NCBI GenBank assembly: GCA_018711005.1
Contig: DVIT01000004.1
Span: 1-64,000, forward strand
DNA from: Candidatus Scybalocola faecigallinarum
GTDB taxonomy: Bacteria; Bacillota; Clostridia; Lachnospirales; Lachnospiraceae
Reading direction: 5' to 3'
DNA length: 64,000 bases
Under the pieces are notes generated by a model. It saw only the letters and a program-made list of their open reading frames with translations. It had not been told where the DNA came from and did no database searches. Positions 26,365 through 35,868 of this stretch are shown piece after piece. Each line of letters starts with the position of its first letter. Position 1 is the first letter of the stretch. Both the position numbers and the translations under genes were made by a program.

Positions 26365-27780
26365 ATGGTTTTTTCAAGTCTTATTTTTATTTTTGTTTTT
26401 CTTGTTTTGCAGCTGGTGATTTATATTTGGGTAGAACCTAAATATAAAAATCATGTTCTGCTTATCTTTTCCCTGGTATTTTATGCGTGGGGAGGGGTCC
26501 GGTATCTCATTCTCCTGGTTGGTGAAACCTGGGTCAGCTGGTACTGCGGAATACATATTCAGAAATCTAATGATGCCCGGATCCGGAAGTTTTACATGAT
26601 CCTGGAATGCGTTGTTTTGCTGGGACTTTTGGGATTCTTTAAATATACCGTATTTTTTCTGGATAATCTCCAGGCGCTGACGGGCTTTCCTGAAGCCATC
26701 CCTAATATTGTCCTTCCCATCGGTATTTCTTTTTATACCTTTCAGCTTCTGTCGTATGTGGTGGATGTGTACAGAGCACAGATCCATGCCCAGCCTAAAT
26801 ACTGGAAGCTGCTTTTGTATTCCAGTCTGTTCCACCAGTGTATTGCCGGACCGATCGTCCGTTATGAAACTGTGGCTGAAGAAATCGATCATCGAAAAGT
26901 GGATCAGAACGATGTTTATGTGGGAATTCGCCGCTTTTGCATCGGTCTTGCCAAAAAGGCGATCCTGGCCAATTCCTGCGCCTCGGTAGCGGATACTCTG
27001 CTTGCCTCAGACGCCCTGGCCGTTCAGTCTACCTGCGGCCTTTGGCTGGGGATGATCTTTTACATGCTGCAGATTTATCTGGATTTTTCCGCATATTCAG
27101 ATATGGCTATCGGCATGGGACGTATGGTCGGGTTTCATTACCTGGAAAACTTCAACTATCCGTATATGGCAAAGTCCGCACAGGATTTTTGGAGAAGATG
27201 GCATATTTCATTAAGTACCTTTTTCAGAGATTATGTATACATTCCCCTGGGCGGAAGCCGCTGTGATACACCAAAGCTTGTGAGAAATCTTTGTGTTGTC
27301 TGGTTCCTTACGGGTATGTGGCACGGGGCAAGCTGGAATTATATATTCTGGGGCATTTATTACTTAATCTTCCTTTTACTGGAACGTTTTGTCATAAAAA
27401 ACAGAATCCCAAAAGGATGGGATCATGTGTATGCGCTTTTTGTGATATTTTTCGGCTGGGTGATCTTCCGCTTTGAAAACCTTGGAGAACTGGGAAGGGT
27501 TCTGCTGGGGCTGTTTGGTATTGGAACATCTGGTTTTATAGGCCTGGAAGCGTCCACTGTGTTTATGGAAAATATTTTCTTCCTTATTTTTGCTATCATT
27601 AGCGTAACCTCCCTTGGAAAGCATATACGAAAGTATATCTTTAATCTGGGAAAGACCTATCCGGCAGCATTTACATTTTTTAATATAACGGAACTGGTGA
27701 TCCCGCCGCTGCTGCTGTTTTTGTCTGTGCTGTCCCTGATTGGAGCAAGCTATAATCCATTTTTATATTTTCAATTTTAG
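26365..27780 (+). CDS. MBOAT-family O-acyltransferase (AlgI/DltB-like)
   Basis: This 471-residue multi-pass membrane protein has about 10-12 helices. MBOAT signatures are YLDFSAYSDMAIGMGRMVG, SAQDFWRRWHISLSTFFRDYVYIPLGGS and the invariant histidine in GMWHGASWNYIFWG. It should pass acyl (acetyl) groups across the membrane to an extracytoplasmic acceptor. The DHHW protein encoded 54 bp downstream is the expected partner. The pair probably O-acetylates a surface polysaccharide; the polymer itself is not encoded here. Confidence 0.93.
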   Translation: MVFSSLIFIFVFLVLQLVIYIWVEPKYKNHVLLIFSLVFYAWGGVRYLILLVGETWVSWYCGIHIQKSNDARIRKFYMILECVVLLGLLGFFKYTVFFLDNLQALTGFPEAIPNIVLPIGISFYTFQLLSYVVDVYRAQIHAQPKYWKLLLYSSLFHQCIAGPIVRYETVAEEIDHRKVDQNDVYVGIRRFCIGLAKKAILANSCASVADTLLASDALAVQSTCGLWLGMIFYMLQIYLDFSAYSDMAIGMGRMVGFHYLENFNYPYMAKSAQDFWRRWHISLSTFFRDYVYIPLGGSRCDTPKLVRNLCVVWFLTGMWHGASWNYIFWGIYYLIFLLLERFVIKNRIPKGWDHVYALFVIFFGWVIFRFENLGELGRVLLGLFGIGTSGFIGLEASTVFMENIFFLIFAIISVTSLGKHIRKYIFNLGKTYPAAFTFFNITELVIPPLLLFLSVLSLIGASYNPFLYFQF

Positions 27781-27834
27781 CAGAGTTACAGTTCAGCAAA
27801 GGGAAACTGCAGCAAAAATGGGAGGAAATACATA

Positions 27835-29235
27835 ATGAAGAAAAAATATACCAAAAGACACAGACAAGAGATGATGAAGTTCCGAAAGATCAGTATCCGG
27901 ATCTTTGCGGTGATGATGCTGGTCGGAGGTGTGACCGGAATGCTCTTTTTCTTCCGGCCGGATCGATCAAACGTTGAGATGAGGGAATTGACAAAGTTTC
28001 CCAAGCTGACATTAAGCTCTGTCCTTGACGGGTCTTTCTTTTCAGAGCTTTCCCTGTGGTATTCGGATACCTATCCCATGCGGGATGTGCTGATCGCTGC
28101 GGACCAGAAGCTAAAGACGGCCTACGGCGTTACCTCGTCTACAATGATGGTGGGCGGTCATAAGCAAGGGGATGAAATTCCTGTGAATGTGGCCCAAAAT
28201 GATCAGGAATCAGAGACCGAACAGGATGGACAGAGTGAACAAAGTGATGAACCGGTCCAGACTCAGGACACGTTGGCTGACCAAACCCAGGGGGAGACAG
28301 AGACTGTCAGTGCTCCAAACAGCCGGGAGATGGAGGAAGAAATCCAAAACCAGATCCAGCAGGGATTGTATGTTAAAAATGGCGCCGCCTACAGTGTTTA
28401 CTATTTCAGCCAAAGCGCTGCGGATACTTATACACAGGCATTAAATCATGCCGCAAAAGAGTTGGAGGGCCAGGCGGATGTGTACTCGATCCTTGTACCG
28501 AATAATTCCGGCGCCATGCTGCCGGAGGATGAACTCAACGGCCTCGGCGGATCGGATCAGGTTCAGGCGATTTCATATTATTACAGCCTTTATGATGGGG
28601 TTCGTCCGGTAACAACCATTGAAACTCTCAGGGAGCATAATGACGAGTATCTGTATTTTCGGACGGATCATCACTGGACCCAGCTTGGCGCCTATTATGT
28701 GTACCAAAATTTCTGCCAGGAAAAGGGCATAGAGCCGCATCAGCTTTCAGATTTTTCGACCATGACCTTTTCACCGTTTCTCGGAACCTTCTATACAAGT
28801 CTTAAAAACGGGGATATGGCGGCCAATCCGGATACTGTGGAGGCCTATGTTCCCATGGGGACAAATGATATGGTGTTCTGGGATACCGATGGCACAGAAT
28901 ATCAGTGGAAGGTTATTAATGATGTGAGTACATGGGGAGAAAATTCCGGATATTACTGTTATATCGGCGGCGATAAGCCTTTAAGTATTATTGAAAATCC
29001 CCAGATTACGGATGGTTCTTCATGTCTGGTTCTGAAAGAGTCTTACGGCAACTGCTTTGTGCCCTTCCTGGTGGACCATTACGAAACCGTTTATGTGATT
29101 GATTTTCGGTATGCTAATGTAAATGTGGTTGATTACGTGAAGGAAAATAACATTCAGGATCTTATTATTATGAATAACATTACCATCATTGCCAGCGATA
29201 AAGTTGCGGCGACGATTGCAGGTCTGCTGTCATAA
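27835..29235 (+). CDS. DHHW-family protein (AlgJ/AlgX-like O-acetylation partner)
   Basis: The protein has 466 residues. An N-terminal transmembrane anchor (about 22-44) follows a basic tail. A Gln/Glu/Asp/Ser-rich linker (about 115-175) precedes an SGNH-like catalytic domain. The family motif RTDHHWTQLGAYYVYQNFC carries the Asp-His pair, and VLKESYGNCFVPFLVDHY is the equivalent of the serine region. It would act outside the membrane to transfer acetyl groups supplied by the MBOAT protein. A partial GTTACAGTTCAGC repeat sits between the two genes. Confidence 0.9.
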   Translation: MKKKYTKRHRQEMMKFRKISIRIFAVMMLVGGVTGMLFFFRPDRSNVEMRELTKFPKLTLSSVLDGSFFSELSLWYSDTYPMRDVLIAADQKLKTAYGVTSSTMMVGGHKQGDEIPVNVAQNDQESETEQDGQSEQSDEPVQTQDTLADQTQGETETVSAPNSREMEEEIQNQIQQGLYVKNGAAYSVYYFSQSAADTYTQALNHAAKELEGQADVYSILVPNNSGAMLPEDELNGLGGSDQVQAISYYYSLYDGVRPVTTIETLREHNDEYLYFRTDHHWTQLGAYYVYQNFCQEKGIEPHQLSDFSTMTFSPFLGTFYTSLKNGDMAANPDTVEAYVPMGTNDMVFWDTDGTEYQWKVINDVSTWGENSGYYCYIGGDKPLSIIENPQITDGSSCLVLKESYGNCFVPFLVDHYETVYVIDFRYANVNVVDYVKENNIQDLIIMNNITIIASDKVAATIAGLLS

Positions 29236-29254
29236 ATAAAATTCATTTTCCCGG

Positions 29255-30964
29255 TTATATCCTCCGGTACCGGTTAATGCAGGCAAAGATTTCCTGTCTG
29301 CGGGGCATGGCAAGTCCGGCGGGCAGGTAACTGCCTTCGCATACGGCGGCAAGTCCTTTTTCCCTCAGGAGTTTTTCCAATTCGTCCACGATGTTTGTGA
29401 TGGTTTTTTTGCCGTTTGCCAAATGCTTGGAGGTATAGCTTAAAAGATAACCAAGGGTCATCAGCTGTTCGCTGTCGGTGAGCTGTTCCACATACCGAAG
29501 GTCAATGGTTTCTTTATTCACGGAAACACTGTCACGGCCATTCACTCGGATCTTTATCCGCTCATCCCGGCTGCCCAAAGGGATCCTGGGGCAGCGGTTA
29601 AAATCCGGCAAAGCGGCTTTTGGGACATTTTCTCCGGGTGCGGCTGCCATATTTTGAAAGTAAAGGCGGGATTTTTCTTTGGCAAGCCGGGTAATTTCTG
29701 CCGGAACATACCGATCCATCTGGATAATATGGTCGGCCTTTTCAAAAAATGCGCCGGAGCTTCCGGCCACAAGGATGGTGGAAATGTCCCAGTCCTCATA
29801 AAGCTGACGGATCCGGTGGATCAGTGGCGTGATAGGCTCGCAGGAGCGGGAGACAACGCTTTCCATAAGGGCGTCCCGCACCATGAAATTTGAGGCGCTG
29901 GTATCTTCATCGATCAGCAGGAGATGAGACCCGGACTCCATGGCCTCGATCACATTGGCCGCCTGAGAGGTGCTTCCGCTGGCATCTTCTGTATGAAAAT
30001 GTTTTGTATCTTTTTTATTGGGCAGATCATTGATAAACATGGAAATGTCGGTCTGCCGCACACTGCGTCCGTCCTCTGCCCGGATCTTCATAGCGCTGCT
30101 GTCTGTGATCACATATTCACGGCCATCCCCGGCAATGTGATTGTAAACGCCCCGTTCCAGAGCTTCCAGCAGGGTGGATTTTCCATGGTACCCGCCGCCA
30201 ACGATTAATGTAATGCCTTTGGGAATACCCATGCCGGTAAGCTTTCCTTTGTAAGGAAGATCCAGCGTCACGGCCATGGAATCGGGGGCCTTAAAGGGAA
30301 CGGCCTGCTTCATTGGCTTTTGAGAAATGCCGGACTCTCTTGGAAGGATCGCGCCGTTGGCAATAAAGGCGCAAAGTCCAAGGGCCTGAAGCTGTTCCCG
30401 GATGGTTTGCTGATCCTGGGCAAGCTCCATGACGGCTTCCGTTTTTTTCGGATCCAGCGCCTTATAAAACAGTGTTTTTTGTACACATACCGGAAGAAAA
30501 TCATAAAAGATCCGGATCAGTTCTTTGGAATTGATCGTACGGCCATTAGCAGGAAAGCCCACATCCAGACGCAGGATAATATCTCCGCTGGCCGGATCCA
30601 TTTGGCAGGCAGACCGTTCAAGGATTTCCTGGCCGCAGCGGCTGACACCTATCAGGCCGCTTTTTCCTGAGCCTTTGGCTTTAAATGTAAAGCTTTCGGT
30701 CTGCCGGAAAAAGAGGCGGAGCAGGGCATCGCACAAAGCGGTCTTTTTCCATGGCCGGTCGTAGAGCCGGACAGGGAACCCGGCGTCCTTTCCGGATACA
30801 TGGATACTGATTTTTGAAGGCGATGCAAAAGGATCGCCCTGGACATGGTCAATGGACATGCGGTATCCGCGAAACTGGTAAATGCCTTTTGTATCTTTAT
30901 AAGCCGGGTATCCCCGGTGATCAATACGATTTAAAAGATCTTTAAGATCCTCAGCTGTTTTCAT
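29255..30964 (-). CDS. Predicted ATPase of the ABC class (ABC-ATPase domain, PF09818-like)
   Basis: The protein has 569 residues and no membrane segments. The P-loop is GGGYHGKSTLLEALERGVYNH, and LLLIDEDTSASNFMVRD supplies the Walker B region. TILVAGSSGAFFEKADHIIQMD is the switch-like segment. These proteins are soluble ATPases of the ABC class with unknown cellular role, widespread in Clostridia. It is a single-gene unit on the minus strand. The function is not inferable from neighbours. Confidence 0.9.
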   Translation of the reverse strand: MKTAEDLKDLLNRIDHRGYPAYKDTKGIYQFRGYRMSIDHVQGDPFASPSKISIHVSGKDAGFPVRLYDRPWKKTALCDALLRLFFRQTESFTFKAKGSGKSGLIGVSRCGQEILERSACQMDPASGDIILRLDVGFPANGRTINSKELIRIFYDFLPVCVQKTLFYKALDPKKTEAVMELAQDQQTIREQLQALGLCAFIANGAILPRESGISQKPMKQAVPFKAPDSMAVTLDLPYKGKLTGMGIPKGITLIVGGGYHGKSTLLEALERGVYNHIAGDGREYVITDSSAMKIRAEDGRSVRQTDISMFINDLPNKKDTKHFHTEDASGSTSQAANVIEAMESGSHLLLIDEDTSASNFMVRDALMESVVSRSCEPITPLIHRIRQLYEDWDISTILVAGSSGAFFEKADHIIQMDRYVPAEITRLAKEKSRLYFQNMAAAPGENVPKAALPDFNRCPRIPLGSRDERIKIRVNGRDSVSVNKETIDLRYVEQLTDSEQLMTLGYLLSYTSKHLANGKKTITNIVDELEKLLREKGLAAVCEGSYLPAGLAMPRRQEIFACINRYRRI

Positions 30965-30994
30965 ATAAAAACTCCTTTACTATAAGCTTATAAC

Positions 30995-31019
30995 CAAGGC
31001 CGGCTGCAAAAGCCGGCCT
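30995..31019 (-). terminator. Hairpin downstream of the EthD-like gene
   Basis: AGGCCGGCT-GCAAA-AGCCGGCCT forms a stable stem between the EthD-like gene and the ABC-class ATPase. No T run follows. Confidence 0.45.
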
Positions 31020-31138
31020 GTGTAATCATGTGTTGATGGCAGCGCCGGTGTACACCAACGCTATTATTTTACATAAAAAAATTTTTAAATGCAATGCAGC
31101 TTAGGAAATAATGAATCAGGGTCTAAAGTCAATAGTTG

Positions 31139-31942
31139 TTAGAAAATGCATCCGTCATAATGCTTGAGCATGTTTTGATCCGGGCGTTCCAGAAGGCTGG
31201 TGCATACAAAGTCTTTGCCGGGCTCTACAAAGGGGAAAGTCTTGCGGGAAGCCCATGCAGGCACTGTCCAGGCGGGAGGATTTTTAATAAATGCGTTGGT
31301 CCATGCGGAATTGTTTTCAAACCACATTTCACATACCCGGTCCCAGCGGTGGAAGAAAATATTATCTTCGGCAACGTCTACAAATTCCGGGCCGTCGCCG
31401 CTTTCAGGCAGAGGGATAGGCGGATACTGCTTGTCGTAGGCCTTATGGGAGAAAAAGCGCAGCAGGCCGGGAAGCCGGCATGCTTCAGGGGCAAAGGTTT
31501 CAAGGAACCATTTTTCGCCTTCCTCACGGGACACGCCTTTAGGATAGGACATCATGTAGACAAAGCGGATAAATGTTTTTCCGGCATGGTTCATTTCCTG
31601 GCCAAAGAAATCTTCGGTAGGCTCGGCGGGAACGTTGGCAATGGCCACTGTCATGGCATTTTCCACCGGTTCCGGGGTCATGCCCATAAGTCCGCGGAGA
31701 CTGCGGCGCCCTTCCACGCTCAGGCCAAAGTTTTCATGAACCCGGTAATTCATAAAGCCCATATCTTTCATCCCTTCTGCCGGGGGAATGACGCGGAACA
31801 TAACATACCGGGTCAGCCAGGGCTCCTGAGCCATAACCTCCGGGCAGTGATGCTGAACGAACCACCGTTCCATGGCGGGAATGTTATCAATATCGTTAAT
31901 GTGATGAATGATCAATGTTTTGTTCATAACCATATTTGGCAT
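31139..31942 (-). CDS. EthD-like dimeric alpha/beta-barrel protein
   Basis: This 267-residue cytoplasmic protein appears to contain two ferredoxin-like alpha/beta repeats. The first is LIIHHINDIDNIPAMERWFVQ, and the second spans IRFVYMMSYPKGVSREEGEKWF to FFSHKAYD. The second half resembles EthD-domain proteins. Such proteins act as small oxygenases, lyases or partners in aromatic catabolism. Here no catalytic residues can be singled out. It follows the remnant of a VOC-family gene on the same strand, suggesting that an older catabolic operon has decayed. The assignment is tentative. Confidence 0.55.
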   Translation of the reverse strand: MPNMVMNKTLIIHHINDIDNIPAMERWFVQHHCPEVMAQEPWLTRYVMFRVIPPAEGMKDMGFMNYRVHENFGLSVEGRRSLRGLMGMTPEPVENAMTVAIANVPAEPTEDFFGQEMNHAGKTFIRFVYMMSYPKGVSREEGEKWFLETFAPEACRLPGLLRFFSHKAYDKQYPPIPLPESGDGPEFVDVAEDNIFFHRWDRVCEMWFENNSAWTNAFIKNPPAWTVPAWASRKTFPFVEPGKDFVCTSLLERPDQNMLKHYDGCIF

Positions 31943-31957
31943 TTTAGTTACCCCTTT

Positions 31958-32251
31958 CTAATTGTTTTGGATAAATTCAATAAGCACTCCGCTGCAGTCG
32001 CGGATGAACATGACGTTGTTTCCTTCCATCGTTGCCTCGTGGGCAATATCCACGCCGTTTTCTGTAAATTTTTCTTTTAAAGCAGCCATATTGTCTGTGG
32101 CAAATGCGATGTGCTTTGTTCCGACAGTTTGCAGATCGCTGTTGGGGGTGAGCCGGTCCGGGGGCAGCTGTTTTGGATTTTCGTATTCAAACAGCTCGAT
32201 CTGGAAATCGCCGTTTTGGATATCATTATAAAGTCTGCCCCTGGGGCAGGG
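31958..32251 (-). pseudogene. 5-prime-truncated VOC (glyoxalase/dioxygenase superfamily) remnant
   Basis: The minus-strand frame encodes about 97 residues ending in VGTKHIAFATDNMAALKEKF and then IRDCSGVLIEFIQNN. This is the C-terminal betaalphabetabetabeta module of VOC proteins, with the final metal-binding Glu kept. A stop lies at 32252-32254, there is no initiation codon with a ribosome site, and the N-terminal 35-50 residues are absent. The break lies in GGGTCAAGGG, near a GGGTCAA string that recurs in hairpins at 13547 and 33714. Confidence 0.7.
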
Positions 32252-32337
32252 TCAAGGGAAATCTTCGCTTATGGCTTGTCACAAAACATGGGCCATATTA
32301 TAATTGGAATGGATAAAGTTGATTGGGGGTTTACACA

Positions 32338-33216
32338 ATGAAAGATTTTAATGTGGCTCTGCTTCAGATCCTGCCGGAAGGTGATCTTGAGGGGAATCTG
32401 GAAAAAGGCCTTGAATATTGTAAAAAAGCGGCAGCGTTTGGAGCTGATCTGGCGCTGTTTCCGGAAATGTGGAGCGTGGGTTATTCCATTCCCCGGGATA
32501 TTTCATTGCTGAAATCAATGGCAGTTCCCCGGGAGAGCCAGTTTGTTCAGGCTTTTTCAGAGGCAGCGGCCCGGCTGAATATGGCGGTTGCCATTACATT
32601 TTTAGAGGCATGGGAGCCTTTGCCGCGAAATACGGTGTGCATTTTTGACCGCTTTGGAAAAATGGTGCTGAAATATGCCAAAGTCCATACATGTGACTTT
32701 GGTGACGAATGCCGGCTGACGCCGGGGGATGATTTTTATACGGCAGATCTGGATACAAAAAACGGGATCGTAAAAGTAGGATCCATGATCTGCTACGACC
32801 GGGAATTTCCCGAAAGCGCCAGGATCCTTATGCTCAAAGGGGCAGAAATTATTTTGGTGCCCAATGCCTGTCCTATGGAGCCAAACCGCCTGACCCAGCT
32901 TCGGGCCAGAGCCTTTGAAAACATGGTGGGGATCGCCACGGCAAACTATCCCTATGGCCAGCCGGACTGCAACGGACATTCTACAGCCTTCGACGGGATC
33001 GCATATCGCACGGACGGCTCCGGCGCCAGAGATACGCTGGTCATTGAAGCCGGAGAACGGGAAGGAATCTATATGGCTTCATTTCCTATGGATGAGCTGC
33101 ACATTTACCGAAGCAATGAGGTTCATGGCAATGCTTACCGCCATCCGGACAAGTATCAGCTCCTTGTTTCCCGGGATATCCATGAGCCATTTATCCGCAG
33201 TGACCGCAGAAACTAA
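32338..33216 (+). CDS. Carbon-nitrogen hydrolase (nitrilase superfamily)
   Basis: The protein has 292 residues. The nitrilase catalytic triad is intact: Glu43 (FPEMW), Lys115 (YAKVH) and Cys152 (MICYDREFPESAR). The length is normal. It should hydrolyse an amide or carbamoyl group, but the substrate is unknown. The ATG follows GGGGGT at a rather long distance of 8-9 bases. Its 3-prime end overlaps the start codon of the following MerR fragment by 35 bp in another frame. Confidence 0.9.
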   Translation: MKDFNVALLQILPEGDLEGNLEKGLEYCKKAAAFGADLALFPEMWSVGYSIPRDISLLKSMAVPRESQFVQAFSEAAARLNMAVAITFLEAWEPLPRNTVCIFDRFGKMVLKYAKVHTCDFGDECRLTPGDDFYTADLDTKNGIVKVGSMICYDREFPESARILMLKGAEIILVPNACPMEPNRLTQLRARAFENMVGIATANYPYGQPDCNGHSTAFDGIAYRTDGSGARDTLVIEAGEREGIYMASFPMDELHIYRSNEVHGNAYRHPDKYQLLVSRDIHEPFIRSDRRN

Positions 33217-33709
33217 GGCGGCCGGGCGGCCGCGGCAAAAACGGCTGGAGCTGGCAGCAAGAGGGCTGGAGGATAATGAAAAGTACGAAAAACTTCAGGG
33301 ATACTATGAACGGACGATCCCGGCAAGAAATATACTGTGCTATCCATTGTCTGAACCTGAGTCCCAGGTGGATTTCCACGAAAAGCTGAGTATTTTATTT
33401 GAAATTGCCCAACAGTACCGGGTATCGGCCAATTATCCGTCCGGGATGCTTATGGACCATTCGCCCCGGGACCGGTCTTTTTTCGCATACCTGGAAATTT
33501 ACGAGCAGCTGGACGGCCATCCCTTTTTCCGCCATTTTCCGGAGCACACCTATCGCTGTATCCGGAGGGAGCCAAAAGCTCTTGTTAAAGTGACAGAGGA
33601 TGTGCCGGATTACTTTAAGGAGCATCCCTTTGTGACCGTTATAGAAGCGGACTGTATTACATCACCGGTGTGCTTTCGGCCTTATCCGGTAGAGCTGCAG
33701 TTTTATTAG
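33182..33709 (+). pseudogene. MerR-family regulator lacking its DNA-binding domain
   Basis: The frame (175 codons from ATG 33182) encodes a dimerisation helix (RLELAARGLEDNEKYEKLQG), the typical linker YYERTIPARNI and a complete GyrI-like effector domain to VELQFY. The N-terminal winged helix that MerR proteins need for DNA binding is missing. The frame opens inside the nitrilase gene. It is most simply a 5-prime-truncated regulator. A stand-alone ligand-binding protein cannot be excluded. Confidence 0.55.
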
Positions 33710-33713
33710 GATG

Positions 33714-33744
33714 GGGTCAAATTAAAATTTGACCCTGGTATCAT
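33714..33744 (+). repeat. GGGTCAAATT palindrome with conserved tail
   Basis: GGGTCAAATT-AA-AATTTGACCC is a perfect stem, followed by TGGTATCAT. The right arm plus tail (TTTGACCCTGGTATCAT) matches 13594-13610 in all but one base. It sits between the MerR fragment and the MATE gene, and may act as a terminator for the former. Confidence 0.6.
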
Positions 33745-33778
33745 ACATATAATAGATGAGACAGGAGTATTAATCAAA

Positions 33779-35143
33779 ATGAGTACACATGTAAAAGATA
33801 TGACATCAGGAACGCCGTGGAAGCAGCTGCTTGTTTTTGCATTGCCGTTAATGATCGGCAATGTTTTCCAGCAGCTGTATACGGTCATGGACTCAGTGAT
33901 CGTAGGCCAGGGCATTGGTGTTAATGCTTTGGCGGCCCTGGGAGCAGCGGATTGGTTTAACTGGATGGTGGTGGGACTGGCCACAGGCTTTTCCCAGGGA
34001 TTTTCCATTCAGATTGCCCAGCAGTTTGGGGCCAGGGACTATGATCATTTAAAGAAAACAGTGGCAGCGTCTTATACACTGAGTCTTGCAATGGGCGTGA
34101 TTTTTACAGTAATCATGCAGCTGGCCGCCCGTCCGGGGCTTGTCCTTTTAAATACGCCGGAAAATATTATCGGCGATTCTTTAAGCTATCTGCGGGTATC
34201 CTTTTCCGGATTTATCGTGGTTATGGCTTATAATATGTTTGCTTCTGTACTAAGGGCTCTTGGAGACAGCAAAACGCCGTTGATCGCCATGGTCATTGCA
34301 GCAGCGATCAACATTGTCCTGGATATTGCTTTTGTTATGGGGCTGCATATGGGTGTAGCCAGCGCCGCTGCGGCGACTGTGATCGCTCAGGCATTTTCCG
34401 CTGTTTACTGTTTTATGGCAGTGCGGAAAATAAAACTTTTAAAGCTGTCTGCCCGGGACTGGCGGCCAAACGGCCGCCGTATGGGAAAGCTTATGTATTT
34501 GGGAGCGCCCATGGCTTTCCAAAATGTGATCATTTCCATTGGCGGTATGGCCCTCCAGTCGGTGGTGAACCGGTTCGGCCTGGCATTTGTGGCCGGATTT
34601 ACCGCTACCAACAAGCTTTATGGGGTTTTGGAAGTAGCGGCCACATCCTTTGGATTTTCCATGACCACCTTTACCGGACAAAACCTGGGGGCTAAAAAGA
34701 TCCGGCGTATTTCCAAAGGTATGCGGTCATCGTTGATCATGGCCTTTATTACTTCGGAAATTATTTCCGCGGCCATGATCCTTTTTGGCCGGATGATCCT
34801 GCGCCTGTTTATTTCCGGGGCTGAGTCAGAGATCCGGGAGGTTACAGATATTGCCTACCACTTTTTGTTTGTGATGTGCGTCCCGCTGTTTATCCTTTAT
34901 GTTCTCCATGTGGTCCGGTCCGCGATCCAGGGCATGGGAGACACCATTATCCCTATGATCTCCGGGTGTACGGAAATGGTCATGCGGGTAAGTGTTGCGA
35001 TGATCCTGCCTCATTTTTTCGGGCCGGAAAGTGTATTTTTTGCAGAGGTAGCAGCATGGATCGGCGCGGATGTGATCCTGATCACGGCCTATCTGGTGAA
35101 GATGCACCGGCTTTTAGCTTCCTCCACAGAGTCGTCCGGCTGA
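33779..35143 (+). CDS. MATE-family multidrug/metabolite efflux transporter
   Basis: The protein has 454 residues and 12 predicted transmembrane helices in two MatE halves. PLMIGNVFQQLYTVMDSVIVGQGIG is the standard first-helix motif, and GAPMAFQNVIISIGGMALQSVV begins the second half. It exports organic cations or metabolites using Na+ or H+. Substrates cannot be inferred. It is monocistronic and ends at a strong bidirectional terminator. Confidence 0.92.
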   Translation: MSTHVKDMTSGTPWKQLLVFALPLMIGNVFQQLYTVMDSVIVGQGIGVNALAALGAADWFNWMVVGLATGFSQGFSIQIAQQFGARDYDHLKKTVAASYTLSLAMGVIFTVIMQLAARPGLVLLNTPENIIGDSLSYLRVSFSGFIVVMAYNMFASVLRALGDSKTPLIAMVIAAAINIVLDIAFVMGLHMGVASAAAATVIAQAFSAVYCFMAVRKIKLLKLSARDWRPNGRRMGKLMYLGAPMAFQNVIISIGGMALQSVVNRFGLAFVAGFTATNKLYGVLEVAATSFGFSMTTFTGQNLGAKKIRRISKGMRSSLIMAFITSEIISAAMILFGRMILRLFISGAESEIREVTDIAYHFLFVMCVPLFILYVLHVVRSAIQGMGDTIIPMISGCTEMVMRVSVAMILPHFFGPESVFFAEVAAWIGADVILITAYLVKMHRLLASSTESSG

Positions 35144-35224
35144 TGCCCAGGTATTGGCATACTTTATCTTTGTCATTGTGGAATTTTTCCAGGCCTCCGT
35201 CCAGGAGTAAATAAATATAAACAT

Positions 35225-35271
35225 AAAAAGCTCCGTGCAGCTGTCCTAAGTGGTGCTGCACGGAGCTTTTT
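35225..35271. terminator. Bidirectional terminator
   Basis: AAAAAGCTCCGTGCAGC pairs with GCTGCACGGAGCTTTTT around 13 bases. It serves the MATE gene on the plus strand and overlaps the stop codon of the convergent flavodoxin. Confidence 0.85.
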
Positions 35272-35752
35272 ACAGGTGCAGGCTGTTGACCCAGTTTTTA
35301 AGCTCTGCTTTTGATGGCCGTCCGTTAAGCATCCGTCCATCCACGATTTTTGCAGAAGGAGATACGCTGTCTTTTAACGCCTGTGCAGTCTTTCCGAGAC
35401 CGCTGCTTCCGGAGGTGGCAAAAAGGACGATGGTTTTCCCTGAAAAATCATAGGCTTCAAGAAAGCTGTGGATGATCATGGGAGCCACGTACCACCAGAT
35501 GGGGAATCCAAGAAAGATCACATCATAATCGGAAATATGTGCATCAGTATCTGCCAGGGCCGGGCGGCAGTCTTTATCTTTCATTTCAAGGCTGCTGCGG
35601 GAATTGGAATCCATCCAGTTCAGATCCGCGTTGGTATAGGGAACCTGGGGACGGATCTCATAAAGATCAGCATCTGCGGCTTCTGCCAGTGTCCGGGCTG
35701 CGCCTGCGGTAATGCCGCTGGCGGAAAAATAGGCAACTAATTTTTTGCTCAT
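35270..35752 (-). CDS. Flavodoxin-family protein
   Basis: The protein has 160 residues. The FMN phosphate loop region is VAYFSASGITAGAARTLAEAA at the N terminus. FLGFPIWWYVAPMIIHSFLEAYDFSGKTIVLFATSG holds the flavin-stacking aromatic residues. It is a flavodoxin_4-type electron carrier or quinone reductase. It lies downstream of the van-type operon on the same strand, separated by the 53-bp repeat element, so co-transcription is uncertain. The ATG follows GGAGGT. Confidence 0.9.
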   Translation of the reverse strand: MSKKLVAYFSASGITAGAARTLAEAADADLYEIRPQVPYTNADLNWMDSNSRSSLEMKDKDCRPALADTDAHISDYDVIFLGFPIWWYVAPMIIHSFLEAYDFSGKTIVLFATSGSSGLGKTAQALKDSVSPSAKIVDGRMLNGRPSKAELKNWVNSLHL

Positions 35753-35868
35753 CTGTAAAACCTCCTGTCTTGATCCCCCGCTGTTTGCAGCAGGGCTGTT
35801 GATTTTATCATAATCATCTGTTTTGCAGACGTCAATAAAGTAAATATAAAAAATGTATAAAACTATAG

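Noticed and set aside
31136..32080. A 314-codon plus-strand open frame
   Set aside because: It lies antisense to the EthD-like gene and the VOC remnant. It has no ribosome site, and its composition mirrors the real minus-strand coding.
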